DNA from: Thiobacillus sp.
GTDB lineage: Bacteria; Pseudomonadota; Gammaproteobacteria; Burkholderiales; Thiobacillaceae
NCBI GenBank assembly: GCA_011391285.1
Contig: JAABQU010000111.1
Location: 88,984 to 152,983 of the forward strand
DNA length: 64,000 nucleotides
Direction of reading: 5' to 3'
In this document: positions 19,314 to 28,644 of the stretch, piece by piece
Layout of the letters: every line of letters starts with the position of its first letter
How positions within the stretch are numbered: the first letter of the stretch is position 1
Program-made: the position numbers and the translations under genes
Notes under the pieces: generated by a model
Told to the model about the DNA's origin: nothing
The model's input: the letters and a program-made list of their open reading frames with translations, nothing else
Databases searched by the model: none

Positions 19314-20329
19314 CAGTGATGGGACAGCGCGCTGGAGAGGAGTTTGGCGGTGACGTCGACGATCGGTACCACGCGCTCGTAGGCCATGCGGGTGGGCCCG
19401 ACCACGCCGAGCGTGCCGACCACCTGGCCATCGACGGAATAGGGCGCGGTGACCATGCTGCACTCGTCGAGCGGCATCATGTCGGACTCGCCGCCGATGA
19501 AAATCTGCACCCCGGCGGCACTGCGCGACTGGTCGAGCAGTTGCAAGAGGCCGGTTTTCTGTTCGAAGGCATCGAACAGACGGCGCAGGCTGCCCATGTT
19601 GCTGGAGAGTTCCTGCACATCGAGCAACTTGCGGCTGCCGGATACCACCACGTTTTCCTGGTTGCTGTCGTGCGCCTGGCTGCCGGCATCCACCGCGGCG
19701 GCCATCAGGCGGGTGATGTCGTCGCGCATGCGGCCCAGTTCGTCGCGCAGCTTCACGCGTATCTGGTCGAAGCGCTGGCCGGCAAAGTGCTGGTTGAAGT
19801 AATTGGCGGCCTCGGTCAAAGCGGAGGCGCTGTAGGGCTGATCGGTCAGGATGATGCGGTTCTCGACCTCGCCTTCCATGGTGACGATGATGAGCAGGAT
19901 GCGCTTGTCAGACAGGCTGATGAATTCGATCTGGCGGAAGGCGGGGCTGCGGCGCGGCGTCATCACCAGCCCGGCAAACTGGCTCAGGTCGGACAGCAGG
20001 GTGGAGGCCGCGGTCATCAGCCGTTGCGGGTCGGATGACGTCAGGCTGGATTCGAGCTGGCTGACCGAGTTCTGGTCGAGCGGGCGCACCGTCAGCAGCG
20101 TGTCGACGAAAAAACGGTAACCGCGCGGCGTCGGCACCCGTCCGGCCGAGGTATGCGGGCTGGTGACGAATCCCATGTCTTCCAGGTCGGACATGATGTT
20201 GCGGATGCTGGCCGGCGACAGGTCCAGCCCGGCGTGTTTCGACAGGGTGCGCGAACCGACGGGCTCGCCCTCGCTGATGTAGCGTTCCACCAGGGTTTTC
20301 AGCAGGATGCGGGCGCGGTCGTTGAGCAT
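19313..20329 (-). CDS. hrcA: Heat-inducible transcription repressor HrcA
   Basis: A 338-residue protein with an N-terminal winged helix ([20 protein letters not shown] and [14 protein letters not shown]) and the [18 protein letters not shown] block of HrcA. HrcA binds CIRCE elements and represses groESL/dnaK-type operons. I see no CIRCE inverted repeat near this gene, so its targets are elsewhere. Confidence 0.96.
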   Translation of the reverse strand: MLNDRARILLKTLVERYISEGEPVGSRTLSKHAGLDLSPASIRNIMSDLEDMGFVTSPHTSAGRVPTPRGYRFFVDTLLTVRPLDQNSVSQLESSLTSSDPQRLMTAASTLLSDLSQFAGLVMTPRRSPAFRQIEFISLSDKRILLIIVTMEGEVENRIILTDQPYSASALTEAANYFNQHFAGQRFDQIRVKLRDELGRMRDDITRLMAAAVDAGSQAHDSNQENVVVSGSRKLLDVQELSSNMGSLRRLFDAFEQKTGLLQLLDQSRSAAGVQIFIGGESDMMPLDECSMVTAPYSVDGQVVGTLGVVGPTRMAYERVVPIVDVTAKLLSSALSHH

Positions 20330-20432
20330 GGGGCAATTATATAGAGGTCAGGCGTCACCTTGGTTCGATCAAAAAACGCGTGGCCAATTCCCTGAAACCT
20401 GAATCCTCGCCCCTGAGCCCTCCTGAGGCCTT

Positions 20433-20438
20433 TATAAT
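20433..20438 (+). promoter_or_regulatory. -10 hexamer directly upstream of nadK
   Basis: A perfect TATAAT ends 8 bases before the nadK ATG, so transcription would begin only about 4 bases before the start codon. No clear -35 lies at the right distance. See findings. Confidence 0.35.
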
Positions 20439-20446
20439 CGTCGGTC

Positions 20447-21319
20447 ATGCAAACCCCTTTTCACACCATCGGCCTCGTCGGCAAATACGATAATCAGGGC
20501 ATGGAGGCCTCCGTACGGGCGCTGGGGGAATTCCTGCGCGCGCGCGGGCATGCGGTCCTGCTGGCCATCCAGACTGCGGAACACCTGGGGGTCGAGGATT
20601 TCCCCGTCCGTTCCCTGCATGAGATGGCAATCGAGAGCGATGCGGTCGTGGTCATGGGCGGCGACGGCACCATGCTGTCCATCGCGCGCGAGCTCGCACC
20701 GCACGGCGTGCCGCTGATCGGCATCAATCAGGGGCGGCTGGGCTTTCTTACCGACATTACGGTCGACAGCATGTTCGATGCCGTCGCTGAAATCCTCAGC
20801 GGCCAGTATGTGGCGGAGGAACGCATCCTGCTCAACGGCCAGATCCGCCGCAACGGCGAGCGCGTGTTCGAGGCCACCGCCTTCAACGACGTGGTGGTGG
20901 GCAAGGGCGGATCGGGCCGGTTGATCGATCTGGAAATCGCCATCAACAGCGAGTTCGTCTACAGCCAGCGCGCCGACGGCTTGGTCGTCACCACGCCCAC
21001 CGGCACCACGGCCTATGCCCTGTCGGCGGGCGGCCCCATCGTGCATCCGACCCTGGAAGCGGTGGCGCTGGTGCCGATCTGTCCGCACACCCTGTCGGCG
21101 CGACCCATCGTGGTGAGCAGCCATTCGCGGATTGAGCTGCACCTGACCTATGCCGACGATGCGCGTGTCCATTTCGACGGCCAGCATCATTTCGACCTGC
21201 AAAGCGGCGACCACGTGTGGATCACCCGTGCCAGCCGTCCGGTCACCCTGCTGCACCCGCATTCCTACAGTTACTACGATACCCTGCGGCAGAAGCTGCA
21301 CTGGGGCAAGAAGCTTTAG
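20447..21319 (+). CDS. nadK: NAD kinase
   Basis: A 290-residue protein with the GGDGT motif at 71-75 (VVVMGGDGTMLSIAREL), GINQGRLGFLTD and TPTGTTAYALSAGGPIVHP, all defining features of NAD kinase. It makes NADP from NAD and ATP in the cytoplasm. No strong Shine-Dalgarno is present upstream of the ATG. Confidence 0.96.
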   Translation: MQTPFHTIGLVGKYDNQGMEASVRALGEFLRARGHAVLLAIQTAEHLGVEDFPVRSLHEMAIESDAVVVMGGDGTMLSIARELAPHGVPLIGINQGRLGFLTDITVDSMFDAVAEILSGQYVAEERILLNGQIRRNGERVFEATAFNDVVVGKGGSGRLIDLEIAINSEFVYSQRADGLVVTTPTGTTAYALSAGGPIVHPTLEAVALVPICPHTLSARPIVVSSHSRIELHLTYADDARVHFDGQHHFDLQSGDHVWITRASRPVTLLHPHSYSYYDTLRQKLHWGKKL

Positions 21320-21464
21320 GCTTGTGAATAAACCTACTGCGCTTGCCATTTCGGGGTTGGGCGGTGCTCGCAATCCTCATGTACTCAAGCACATTCCGGT
21401 TGCTGCGCTCCGGCCGCCCCCGACCTGGCTGTGCTCGCTACGGTTTCTTCACAAGCCTTAACTG
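21317..21464. repeat. Long imperfect palindromic repeat between nadK and recN
   Basis: About 145 bases with matching inverted ends: AGGCTTGTGAATAAACC on the left against the complement of GGTTTCTTCACAAGCCT on the right. The inside also partly pairs (GGCGGTGCTCGCAATCC against the right-hand CCGGTTGCTGCGCTCCGGC side). It looks like a miniature palindromic repeat of the kind scattered between genes in Betaproteobacteria. I see no second full copy in this window. Confidence 0.6.
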
Positions 21465-21473
21465 CGCATTTTT

Positions 21474-23129
21474 ATGCTGTCGCATCTGTCCATCCGCAAT
21501 TACCTCCTGGTCGAATCGGTCGATCTCGATTTCGAACCGGGGCTGACCGTGCTCACCGGCGAGACCGGCGCGGGCAAATCCATCCTGGTCGATGCGCTGG
21601 GTCTGGCGCTGGGCGACCGCGCCGAGGGCGGCGTGGTGCGTCAGGACGCGGGCCGCGCCGAGATTTCTGCCGAATTCGTCATCGATGATTTGCCGCAACT
21701 GGCGGCCTGGCTCGACGAGTCCGGATACGCGTCGGACGACGGCACGCTGATCCTGCGCCGCGTGATCGAAGCCGCCGGCCGCTCGCGCGCCTTCATCAAC
21801 GGCAGCGCCGCGCCGCTGGCGCAACTGAAGGACGCCGCCGAATTCCTGCTCGACATCCACGGCCAGCATGCACACCACGCCCTGCTGCGTCCGCAGACCC
21901 AGCGCGAGGTGCTCGATGCCTACGCCGGCGCGCAGCCGCAGGCCACCGCCGTGAGCGATGCCTGGCATGCCTGGCAGGCTGCACGGCAGCGTCGGATCGA
22001 CGCCGAGTCGCACGGTCAGGCGCGACAGATCGAACGCGAGGGCCTCACCCTGGCGGTGGAGGAACTGCGGGCGCTGGGCGACGACCTCGGGCGCTGGGAC
22101 GAGATCCAGATCGAGCACGCGCGGCTGGCGCATGTCACCACGCTGCTCGAAGGCAGCCATGCACTGATCCACGGGCTGGACGAAGGCGAGGGCGCGGTGT
22201 CCGGCCAGCTCGGCGAGATGAGCGCGCGGCTCGACGCCATGCAGGCGGTGGACGACAGCCTGGGTGAGATCGCCACCTTGCTGAATGCGGCCAGTGCCGA
22301 CGTCGCCGAGGCGGTGCACGCGTTGCGCCGCTATGCCGAACATCTCTGCCTCGACCCCGAGCGGCTGACTGAGCTCGATCGCCTGCTCGCCGACATGCAC
22401 CGGCTGGCGCGCAAGCACCGCGTGCAGCCCGAGGCGCTGGCCGGTCTGCTCGAGCAGTTTCAGGCGCGGCTGGCGGAGCTGGCTGCCAGCGACGATCTCG
22501 ATGCGCTGCAGGCGGCCGAGAACGCTGCCTGGGCGCGCTACCAGACCGAAGCGAAGCAACTCGGCGCGCTGCGCCGCAAGGCGGCGGCCGCGCTTTCGAA
22601 GCAGGTGACGGCGGCGATGCACGAGCTGGCACTGGCGGGCGGGCATCTCGACATCGTTCTGCAGCCGACCGGCGAGCCGCGCGCGCACGGGATGGAAGAC
22701 ATCAGCTTTCTCGTCGCCAGCCACCCCGGCCTGCCGCCGGGGCCGCTGGGCAAGGTGGCTTCAGGCGGCGAGCTGTCGCGGATCAGCCTGGCGATCCACA
22801 CGGCGCTGTCGGGCGTGGCCGGCGTGCCAACGCTAATCTTCGACGAGGTCGATGTCGGCATCGGCGGCAGCGTCGCCGAGGCGGTCGGACGGCGGCTTGC
22901 GAAACTGGGCGAAACCCGTCAGGTGCTGGTGATCACCCACCTGCCGCAGGTGGCGGCGCGCGGCACCCGGCATCTGCGGGTGACCAAGCAGGCCAACGGC
23001 AGTTTCGTCACGTCCAACATCGAATCGCTCGACGAGTCCGCTCGGGTGGAAGAAATCGCGCGCATGCTGGGGGGCCTGAAAATCACCGCCACCACGCGGC
23101 AGCATGCCGCGGAGATGCTCGCGGGTTGA
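21474..23129 (+). CDS. recN: DNA repair protein RecN
   Basis: A 551-residue SMC-like ATPase. Residues 1-10 (MLSHLSIRNY) and the Walker A GETGAGKS (28-35) match RecN. The middle is helical coiled-coil; the C-terminal half has LGKVASGGELSRISLAIH (signature) and LIFDEVDVGIGG (Walker B). RecN helps bring DNA ends together in double-strand break repair. No obvious LexA box precedes it, and the palindromic repeat sits immediately upstream. Confidence 0.96.
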   Translation: MLSHLSIRNYLLVESVDLDFEPGLTVLTGETGAGKSILVDALGLALGDRAEGGVVRQDAGRAEISAEFVIDDLPQLAAWLDESGYASDDGTLILRRVIEAAGRSRAFINGSAAPLAQLKDAAEFLLDIHGQHAHHALLRPQTQREVLDAYAGAQPQATAVSDAWHAWQAARQRRIDAESHGQARQIEREGLTLAVEELRALGDDLGRWDEIQIEHARLAHVTTLLEGSHALIHGLDEGEGAVSGQLGEMSARLDAMQAVDDSLGEIATLLNAASADVAEAVHALRRYAEHLCLDPERLTELDRLLADMHRLARKHRVQPEALAGLLEQFQARLAELAASDDLDALQAAENAAWARYQTEAKQLGALRRKAAAALSKQVTAAMHELALAGGHLDIVLQPTGEPRAHGMEDISFLVASHPGLPPGPLGKVASGGELSRISLAIHTALSGVAGVPTLIFDEVDVGIGGSVAEAVGRRLAKLGETRQVLVITHLPQVAARGTRHLRVTKQANGSFVTSNIESLDESARVEEIARMLGGLKITATTRQHAAEMLAG

Positions 23130-23659
23130 AAATCCTGCTTGCGCTGCACCCGCAAGGAGTACGCCGCCAGACGCTCGCCCTTCGGGCGGTCTTGGCGCTG
23201 TGCCTGCTGTTCGCCGGCTCGGCCTGGGCGGACACGATACAGGGCGTGGTCATCGTCGTGATCGACGGCGATACCGTGCTGTTCAAGCCCGACCACTACC
23301 ATCCGTCATCGCGCGCCTTTCTCAAGGTACGCCTGGTCGACATCGATGCCCCGGAGGCGGATCAGGCGCATGGCGAAGCGGCGACCCGTGCACTCAAGGA
23401 CATGGCGCTCAAGCAGCGCGCGACGCTGGAGATCGTTGCCACCGACCACTATGGCCGTAAGCTAGGGCGTCTCGACGTAGCCGGCGTGGCAGTTAATGCT
23501 GAACTGGTCAGGCAGGGGCATGCATGGCCATCATCGCGCGGCGCAGCCGGACCTTCTCGCGGCCTGGAGGAAGAGGCGCGCCGGGCGCGGCGTGGGCTGT
23601 GGGCCGACACGGAACCGAGACCGCCGTGGGTGTGGCGGCGCGAACAGGCTGCCCGCTGA
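23126..23659 (+). CDS. Secreted staphylococcal-nuclease-like protein
   Basis: A 177-residue protein with a signal peptide (LRAVLALCLLFAGSAWA) and an SNase domain: VVIVVIDGDTVLF (metal-site Asp), VRLVDIDAPEADQ, YGRKLGRLDVAGV and LVRQGHAW. It probably cuts nucleic acids in the periplasm or outside. The start is a TTG overlapping the recN stop as TTGA; no ATG fits without losing the signal peptide. Confidence 0.85.
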   Translation: MKILLALHPQGVRRQTLALRAVLALCLLFAGSAWADTIQGVVIVVIDGDTVLFKPDHYHPSSRAFLKVRLVDIDAPEADQAHGEAATRALKDMALKQRATLEIVATDHYGRKLGRLDVAGVAVNAELVRQGHAWPSSRGAAGPSRGLEEEARRARRGLWADTEPRPPWVWRREQAAR

Positions 23660-23663
23660 GCGT

Positions 23664-25472
23664 CTAGCCAGCGTTTTTGCTCAGCGTGCCGTCTGGCAGC
23701 GCGACGTGGCATTCGCGGAAAACGCGCGCTGTGCAGTTGCGGCAGATCTCGCTGTCCAGCCGCGGGTAGATCGCCTGAATGGCGTCGCCCTTGTGGCGGA
23801 AAATCTGGTCCTCTCCCACGGTCTCGACCTGGCCGCTGCGGCGCAGCATTTCGCACAAATCCGGCTGCACCCCAACCAGATACAAGCCCCCGCCCAGCCT
23901 GCGCCGTCGCGTGGCTTCCTTGGCCAGCATCTCGGCGCCCGACAGATCGATGATGCCGATCGCGCGTGCGGTCAGCAGCAGGTGCTTTTTATCCGGGTCG
24001 GATTCGTCGACGTTGCGGAAATGCTTTTGCACGTGCTCGACTGCGCCGAAGAAGATCGAGCCCTCGACGCGCAGCATGGTCAATTGCGGGCAGCCGGGCG
24101 CGTCGTCGGAGCGCGGCACGAACTTGCGGCGCGCGTTGTCGCGCTCGGCGGGATCTGGCACCAGTTCGCGGATCGAGGGTTGCGAGGTGCGGTACAGATA
24201 GAACAGCAGCGACACCAAAATGCCGAGAAAAATGCCCTTTTCCAGATCGACCAGGGTGCCGACGAAGGTGAGTGCGAACACGATGCGCTCGCGCTTGTGG
24301 CGCTTGATGATTTCGCCGATGTGATGGAAGTCGATCAGGCCCCACGCCACGATGAACAGGATCGCCGCCATCGATGGCACCGGCAGATAGGCTGCGAGCG
24401 GCGCGACCAGCAGCACGATCACCAGCAGGAAAACCGCCGACATCGCCGCGGCGACCGGCGTCCTCGCGCCCGAAGCGTAGTTCACGCCGCTGCGGTTGAA
24501 CGAGCCGCTGCCGGCATATCCGGAGAAGAAGCTGCCTGCGATGTTGGACAGGCCCTGGCCGACGAATTCCTGGTTGCTGTCGATGCGCTGGTCGGACTTG
24601 GCTGCGACCGAACGCGCGATCGCCACCGCCTCGGTCAGCGCAAGAATCGCGATGATGGTGGCGGGAAACAGGGTTTGCTGGATGGCGGTAAACGAGAAAT
24701 CCGGCAGCGACAGCGGCGGGAAAGACGCCACCAGCGCACCGACGGTGCGGATGCCGGTTTCGTCGGCGCCGTATTGCAGGTTGAGGATCGCGGCCACCAC
24801 GCCGCCCACCACCATGGCGACGATCATGTAGGGCAGTTTCTGCAGATAGCGTTTGGCGAGGATGCCTGCGACCAGGGTCACCGCGCCCACCGTCAACACC
24901 CACGGCTGGATGTCCGAGATGTGCGAGCCGAACTGGATCAGCACCTCGTGGAAGTGTGCGCCACGCGGCATGTCGAGGCCAAAAAAGTTCTTGATCTGGC
25001 TGGCGGCAATGAGAATGGCGGCGCCCGCCGTGAAGCCGATGATGACGGTGTGCGAGATGAAGTTGACCAGCATGCCCAGCCGCGCCAGTCCCATCGCCAG
25101 TTGGATCAGGCCGGTCAGCAGCGTGAGCGTGAGCACCAGGCCGATGAATTGCGGGCTGCCCGGTTCGGCCAGCGGGCTGATCGAAGCGAACACCACAATC
25201 GAGATGGCCGTCGTCGGCCCCGACACCAGATGCCAGCTCGATCCCCACAGCGCCGCCACGATGGCGGGAACCATCGCTGCATAGAGACCATATTCGGGGG
25301 GGAGTCCGGCGATGGTGGCAAACGCGACGGCCTGAGGCAACACGATCATTGCGCCGGTGAGCGCAGCGAGGCTGTCGGCCTTGAAGGTCTGCTGCGTGAC
25401 GTTGGGCCACCAGCGCAAAAAAGGCAAAAGACGGTATAACCAGAGCGGGCAGGCCTTGAGCAGATCGATCAC
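23664..25472 (-). CDS. SulP-family anion transporter with STAS domain
   Basis: A 602-residue membrane protein. The N-terminal 400 residues contain about 10-12 hydrophobic segments with SulP blocks (GLPPEYGLYAAMVPAIVAAL, VSGPTTAISIV, NQEFVGQGLSNIAGSFF). A STAS domain follows, with LLLTARAIGIIDLSGAEML. The last 40 residues add a Cys-containing tail, ICRNCTARVFRECH. SulP proteins move sulfate, bicarbonate or other anions; the substrate is not shown here. The start is GTG with a TGGAG Shine-Dalgarno. Sulfate traffic would fit a sulfur oxidiser. Confidence 0.9.
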   Translation of the reverse strand: MIDLLKACPLWLYRLLPFLRWWPNVTQQTFKADSLAALTGAMIVLPQAVAFATIAGLPPEYGLYAAMVPAIVAALWGSSWHLVSGPTTAISIVVFASISPLAEPGSPQFIGLVLTLTLLTGLIQLAMGLARLGMLVNFISHTVIIGFTAGAAILIAASQIKNFFGLDMPRGAHFHEVLIQFGSHISDIQPWVLTVGAVTLVAGILAKRYLQKLPYMIVAMVVGGVVAAILNLQYGADETGIRTVGALVASFPPLSLPDFSFTAIQQTLFPATIIAILALTEAVAIARSVAAKSDQRIDSNQEFVGQGLSNIAGSFFSGYAGSGSFNRSGVNYASGARTPVAAAMSAVFLLVIVLLVAPLAAYLPVPSMAAILFIVAWGLIDFHHIGEIIKRHKRERIVFALTFVGTLVDLEKGIFLGILVSLLFYLYRTSQPSIRELVPDPAERDNARRKFVPRSDDAPGCPQLTMLRVEGSIFFGAVEHVQKHFRNVDESDPDKKHLLLTARAIGIIDLSGAEMLAKEATRRRRLGGGLYLVGVQPDLCEMLRRSGQVETVGEDQIFRHKGDAIQAIYPRLDSEICRNCTARVFRECHVALPDGTLSKNAG

Positions 25473-25545
25473 GCAAACTCCAGAAGCATATTAACGAATA
25501 GTACTATATCTCATTGGTATAAAAGGATTTTTGGGTTTCAAGGCG

Positions 25546-25575
25546 TTCGTTAAAAGGCGTCCACGGTTTTATAAT
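25546..25575 (+). promoter_or_regulatory. Candidate promoter for the cytochrome c pair
   Basis: A perfect TATAAT at 25570-25575 with a weak TTCGTT 18 bases upstream. It lies 63 bases before the first cytochrome gene and has the right direction. Confidence 0.4.
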
Positions 25576-25637
25576 TGCGAGCAAATCCCGCAGCAGACGG
25601 GGTCCGAATGACAACATAACCAGAGAGAGCGAGGAAG

Positions 25638-25973
25638 ATGAAATATACGACGTTGACGCTGTGCGCGTCCTTGCTGATGGCGTTGGCCGTGCCGGTCCAG
25701 GCAGCGGGCGATCCCAAGGCCGGAAAACTCAAAACCTCAATGTGTGCCGGCTGCCATGGCATCCCAGGCTGGCGCACCTCCTACCCTGCCGTTTACAGCG
25801 TTCCCTTGCTGGGCGGACAGCATGCCGAGTACATCGTGGCGGCGCTCAAGGCCTACAAGAGCGGGGAACGCACTCATCCGAGCATGATGGGGATCGCGGG
25901 TAGCCTGTCCGAGCAGGACATGGAAGATCTCGCAGCCTACTACGCATCGTCTTACACCGGCCCTGCCAACTAA
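25638..25973 (+). CDS. Periplasmic c-type cytochrome, class I
   Basis: A 111-residue protein with a Sec signal (cleavage after VQAA), one haem motif CAGCH at 36-40 and a likely Met ligand in THPSMMG. The LGGQHAEYIVAALKAYKSGER segment resembles cytochrome c4/c553-type electron carriers. It lies 14 bases upstream of a paralogous cytochrome gene. It would carry electrons in the periplasm, plausibly between sulfur oxidation and a terminal oxidase; the partner is inferred only. Confidence 0.88.
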   Translation: MKYTTLTLCASLLMALAVPVQAAGDPKAGKLKTSMCAGCHGIPGWRTSYPAVYSVPLLGGQHAEYIVAALKAYKSGERTHPSMMGIAGSLSEQDMEDLAAYYASSYTGPAN

Positions 25974-25987
25974 CCGAGGACAACACC

Positions 25988-26311
25988 ATGAAAAAAACAA
26001 TGTTTATCCTCGCAGCGGTCGCACTGGGCTTTTCTCTGCCGATTCATGCCAAGGGCAGCGCCGAAGCAGGCAAGGCCAAATCGACCACCTGTGCGGCATG
26101 TCATGGCGCGGATGGCGTGAGCTCAATCTCTTCCTTCCCCAAGTTGGCCGGACAGCAGCGCGATTATCTCTATCACGCGCTGAAGGACTACAAGTCGGGC
26201 AAGCGCAAAAACCCGCTCATGGCCGAACAGGTTAAAGCCCTGTCCGATGCCGACATGCTCGATCTGGCGATGTATTACTCGAAGCAGAAGGGGCTGACCC
26301 TGAAGTATTGA
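25988..26311 (+). CDS. Periplasmic c-type cytochrome, class I
   Basis: A 107-residue protein with a signal peptide (cleavage near IHA-KG), haem motif CAACH at 35-39, and a Met ligand in NPLMAEQ. It shares the LAGQQRDYLYHALKDYKSGKR layout with the cytochrome encoded just before it, so the two look like a tandem duplication and would resemble the two halves of a di-haem cytochrome c4. A strong terminator follows. Confidence 0.88.
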   Translation: MKKTMFILAAVALGFSLPIHAKGSAEAGKAKSTTCAACHGADGVSSISSFPKLAGQQRDYLYHALKDYKSGKRKNPLMAEQVKALSDADMLDLAMYYSKQKGLTLKY

Positions 26312-26331
26312 ATTCAGGGTGCGGAAAGAGA

Positions 26332-26366
26332 ATGGGCGCGGCTGAAAAGGCCGCGCCCATTTTTTT
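26332..26366 (+). terminator. Rho-independent terminator after the cytochrome pair
   Basis: An 11-bp stem, ATGGGCGCGGC with GCCGCGCCCAT, followed by a run of seven T. It ends the two-cytochrome transcript. Confidence 0.88.
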
Positions 26367-26485
26367 GCTGGCCGGACCTTGGCTCCGACAGCGTCAGGGA
26401 TCTCACCAAAGAGCAAAGGCCGAATTCGCAAGTGTAAGTAGATAGTAAAAAACTGCTCCCGTTGTGGCCACCCAAAACAGATAGC

Positions 26486-28423
26486 TCAGTCGGGCAGTCC
26501 CGCCTTGCGCAAATCCGCCTGGAAAGCATTGCTGAGTTCCGGATTTGAAATACCCCAGGTTCTTCCCAGTTGAGAGATGGTCGTCTCTGGACTTTGCATC
26601 TGCATTTGCTCGGCAACCCATTCAGCATCCGCAGTCCGGCCGGCTCTTATGTAACTGACAGCGAGAAACAGTTTGATCGGCATGGCGCTTTCATTGCGCG
26701 CCTGGGCTTTTTCAAGCACCTCTATCGCTTCCTTGTATCGCCCGAGCTGGTAATACGCCATGCCAAGATTGAAAGGGTAATCCCAGGTGTAATAAGGGTT
26801 GAGGCGCATGCCCTTGTTGATGAATTCGATGGCCTCCCTGGGTTTGCCCAGAGTGTTACTGATAAGTGCCAGCAAACCATAGCCATCTGCGTAATTTGGG
26901 GCAATGCTGATTGCCTTTTCCACCGCCCTTTCAGCATTTTCGTGCTCCTTGTGCACCATGTAGACATAACCCAGCGCCCAGTAGGTTTGGGGGATGCTGT
27001 CGCCAAGCGCAACGGCCTGCTTTGCCAGGGCCAACGCGCGATCCATGGTTTCAATGGGGGCATCGGTCCAGCCATTTCGAAAATCCAATGCCAGGGTTAA
27101 AGCCATCCCGCCATAAGCGCGTGCATAGGTGGGGTCAAGCTCGATGGCATGCTGGTAAGCAACCCGTGCCAGTTCATTTCCCTCTTTGGTCTGTTGCCTG
27201 TAATACTGCTGCCCCCGCAGAAATGCCTCGTATGCCGCGATATTGTTGGTGGCGGGACGCTCCATCTGCCCCTTTTCCGCAGCCGTGAGTGTTACGGCCA
27301 GCGCCTGCACAATCTTCTTCGTGACATCGTCCTGAAGCGCAAACACATCTGCGGTTTTTCGATCGTAGCGCTCTGCCCAGACCTGCTCGCCATTGCTTGC
27401 ATCCACGAGTTCGGCCGTGATCCGCAGCTGATCACCCGATTTGCGCACGCTGCCATCCAGTATGTAACCCACCCCCAGCTCTTTCCCCACCTCCTGCGGC
27501 TTAGCCGTCCTCCCCTTGTAACTGGCCGATGTGTTCCATGAGATGACGGTCAGATTCGACAGGCGAGACAAGTCGGTAACGATATCCTCGGTGATGCCGT
27601 CGACAAAGTAGTCCTGCCCGGGATCGTCACTCCTGTTAATGAACGGCAGAACGATAATGGACGGAATAGCGGCTTGCTGCGCTGTCGCACCACTTTTCGC
27701 TGCATGCTCGCCGGATGGTGTGATGGAAAACCAGATGCCGAGGACAATCATCAAAGCCGCCATGCCGCCTGCAAGCATCAAGCCTCGACGGTGTGATACA
27801 AAAATGGAAGGCTGGTCAGGCCATTCCAGTGCTCGACCATCTGCTTGGGACTGAGGATCGGGATCAGGTTGGGGAATGGCCTCTCCAAGCCTGTTCTTCA
27901 CAGCAAAGGCCCTTACCCGTTCATCGAATCCCTTCAGTTCCAACTCGCCCATATCCTCGTAGTCGAACGGCAGCCGCTTGGGCACCGTATCATGGGCCGC
28001 GCCTTGGATCACGACACCTCCAGGTTCAGCGAGTTGTTCCAGGCGCTGTGCTAACACCACGCCATCGCCAGTCACTGTGCTGTCGGCCACTATGACTTCA
28101 CCCATGGCGATGCCGACTCGAAGCACTGGGCGCACGTCGTCAGTTAGGTCACTGAGGTATGCAGCATTGGCTTGCTGAAACGCCAGAGATGCAGTCACTG
28201 CATCCGATGCCATATGGAATTCGGCAACCAGCGCATCCCCGCGAATCTCATGGGCTACGCCGTTGTAAAGTGTGATCGTGTCAGTGAATCTTTGGAAAGT
28301 GTCTCTGATCCGCTCATGAGCGAGCGTCTCGTTTAAATGGACGAGATGCGTTGAACTGACAACATCAGCGTGCATGATTACAGCAAGCTTTCGCGACAGC
28401 CTATTGCTCACTCGAGACTCCAT
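26486..28423 (-). CDS. Class III cyclase-like / TPR regulatory membrane protein
   Basis: A 645-residue protein. Residues 10-175 are a class III nucleotide cyclase domain, with metal-site Asp20 (MHADVVSST) and Asp63 (RGDALVAEF). A membrane helix spans about 213-235, then a FlgO/TolB-like domain (SIIVLPFINRSDDPGQDYF, VGYILDGSVRKSGDQLRI), then TPR repeats from about 380 to 620. By eye the substrate Lys of adenylate cyclases is Glu59 and the transition-state Asn is Val123 (GDGVVLAQR instead of GDGVNVAAR), while Arg127 remains. It may therefore be a poor or non-cyclase sensor. It stands alone on its strand. Confidence 0.85.
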   Translation of the reverse strand: MESRVSNRLSRKLAVIMHADVVSSTHLVHLNETLAHERIRDTFQRFTDTITLYNGVAHEIRGDALVAEFHMASDAVTASLAFQQANAAYLSDLTDDVRPVLRVGIAMGEVIVADSTVTGDGVVLAQRLEQLAEPGGVVIQGAAHDTVPKRLPFDYEDMGELELKGFDERVRAFAVKNRLGEAIPQPDPDPQSQADGRALEWPDQPSIFVSHRRGLMLAGGMAALMIVLGIWFSITPSGEHAAKSGATAQQAAIPSIIVLPFINRSDDPGQDYFVDGITEDIVTDLSRLSNLTVISWNTSASYKGRTAKPQEVGKELGVGYILDGSVRKSGDQLRITAELVDASNGEQVWAERYDRKTADVFALQDDVTKKIVQALAVTLTAAEKGQMERPATNNIAAYEAFLRGQQYYRQQTKEGNELARVAYQHAIELDPTYARAYGGMALTLALDFRNGWTDAPIETMDRALALAKQAVALGDSIPQTYWALGYVYMVHKEHENAERAVEKAISIAPNYADGYGLLALISNTLGKPREAIEFINKGMRLNPYYTWDYPFNLGMAYYQLGRYKEAIEVLEKAQARNESAMPIKLFLAVSYIRAGRTADAEWVAEQMQMQSPETTISQLGRTWGISNPELSNAFQADLRKAGLPD

Positions 28424-28644
28424 CGTCCGACTTCGTAGCCTAATTGTTTACATTAGCAAATTGATAGACGACCACATGCGATCGAATGAGAGCATTTGAA
28501 AAAGGCTCTGGCAAACCCGATACGTTTATAAGAGGTAAGTCATGGATTCGTGCATGACCGCTGTTGGCCGAACCCGGCCTGTTTCGTTTGCCCAATCCCC
28601 ACACCCCACTCAGATTCTTGCTGATCCAGTCCGCGAAGAGTGGC

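Noticed and set aside
19313..20446. A CIRCE operator near hrcA.
   Set aside because: No TTAGCACTC-N9-GAGTGCTAA-like inverted repeat is visible in or around the gene.
23496..25439. A 647-codon plus-strand frame opposite the SulP gene.
   Set aside because: Low-complexity His/Gln/Arg-rich translation, typical of a shadow frame.
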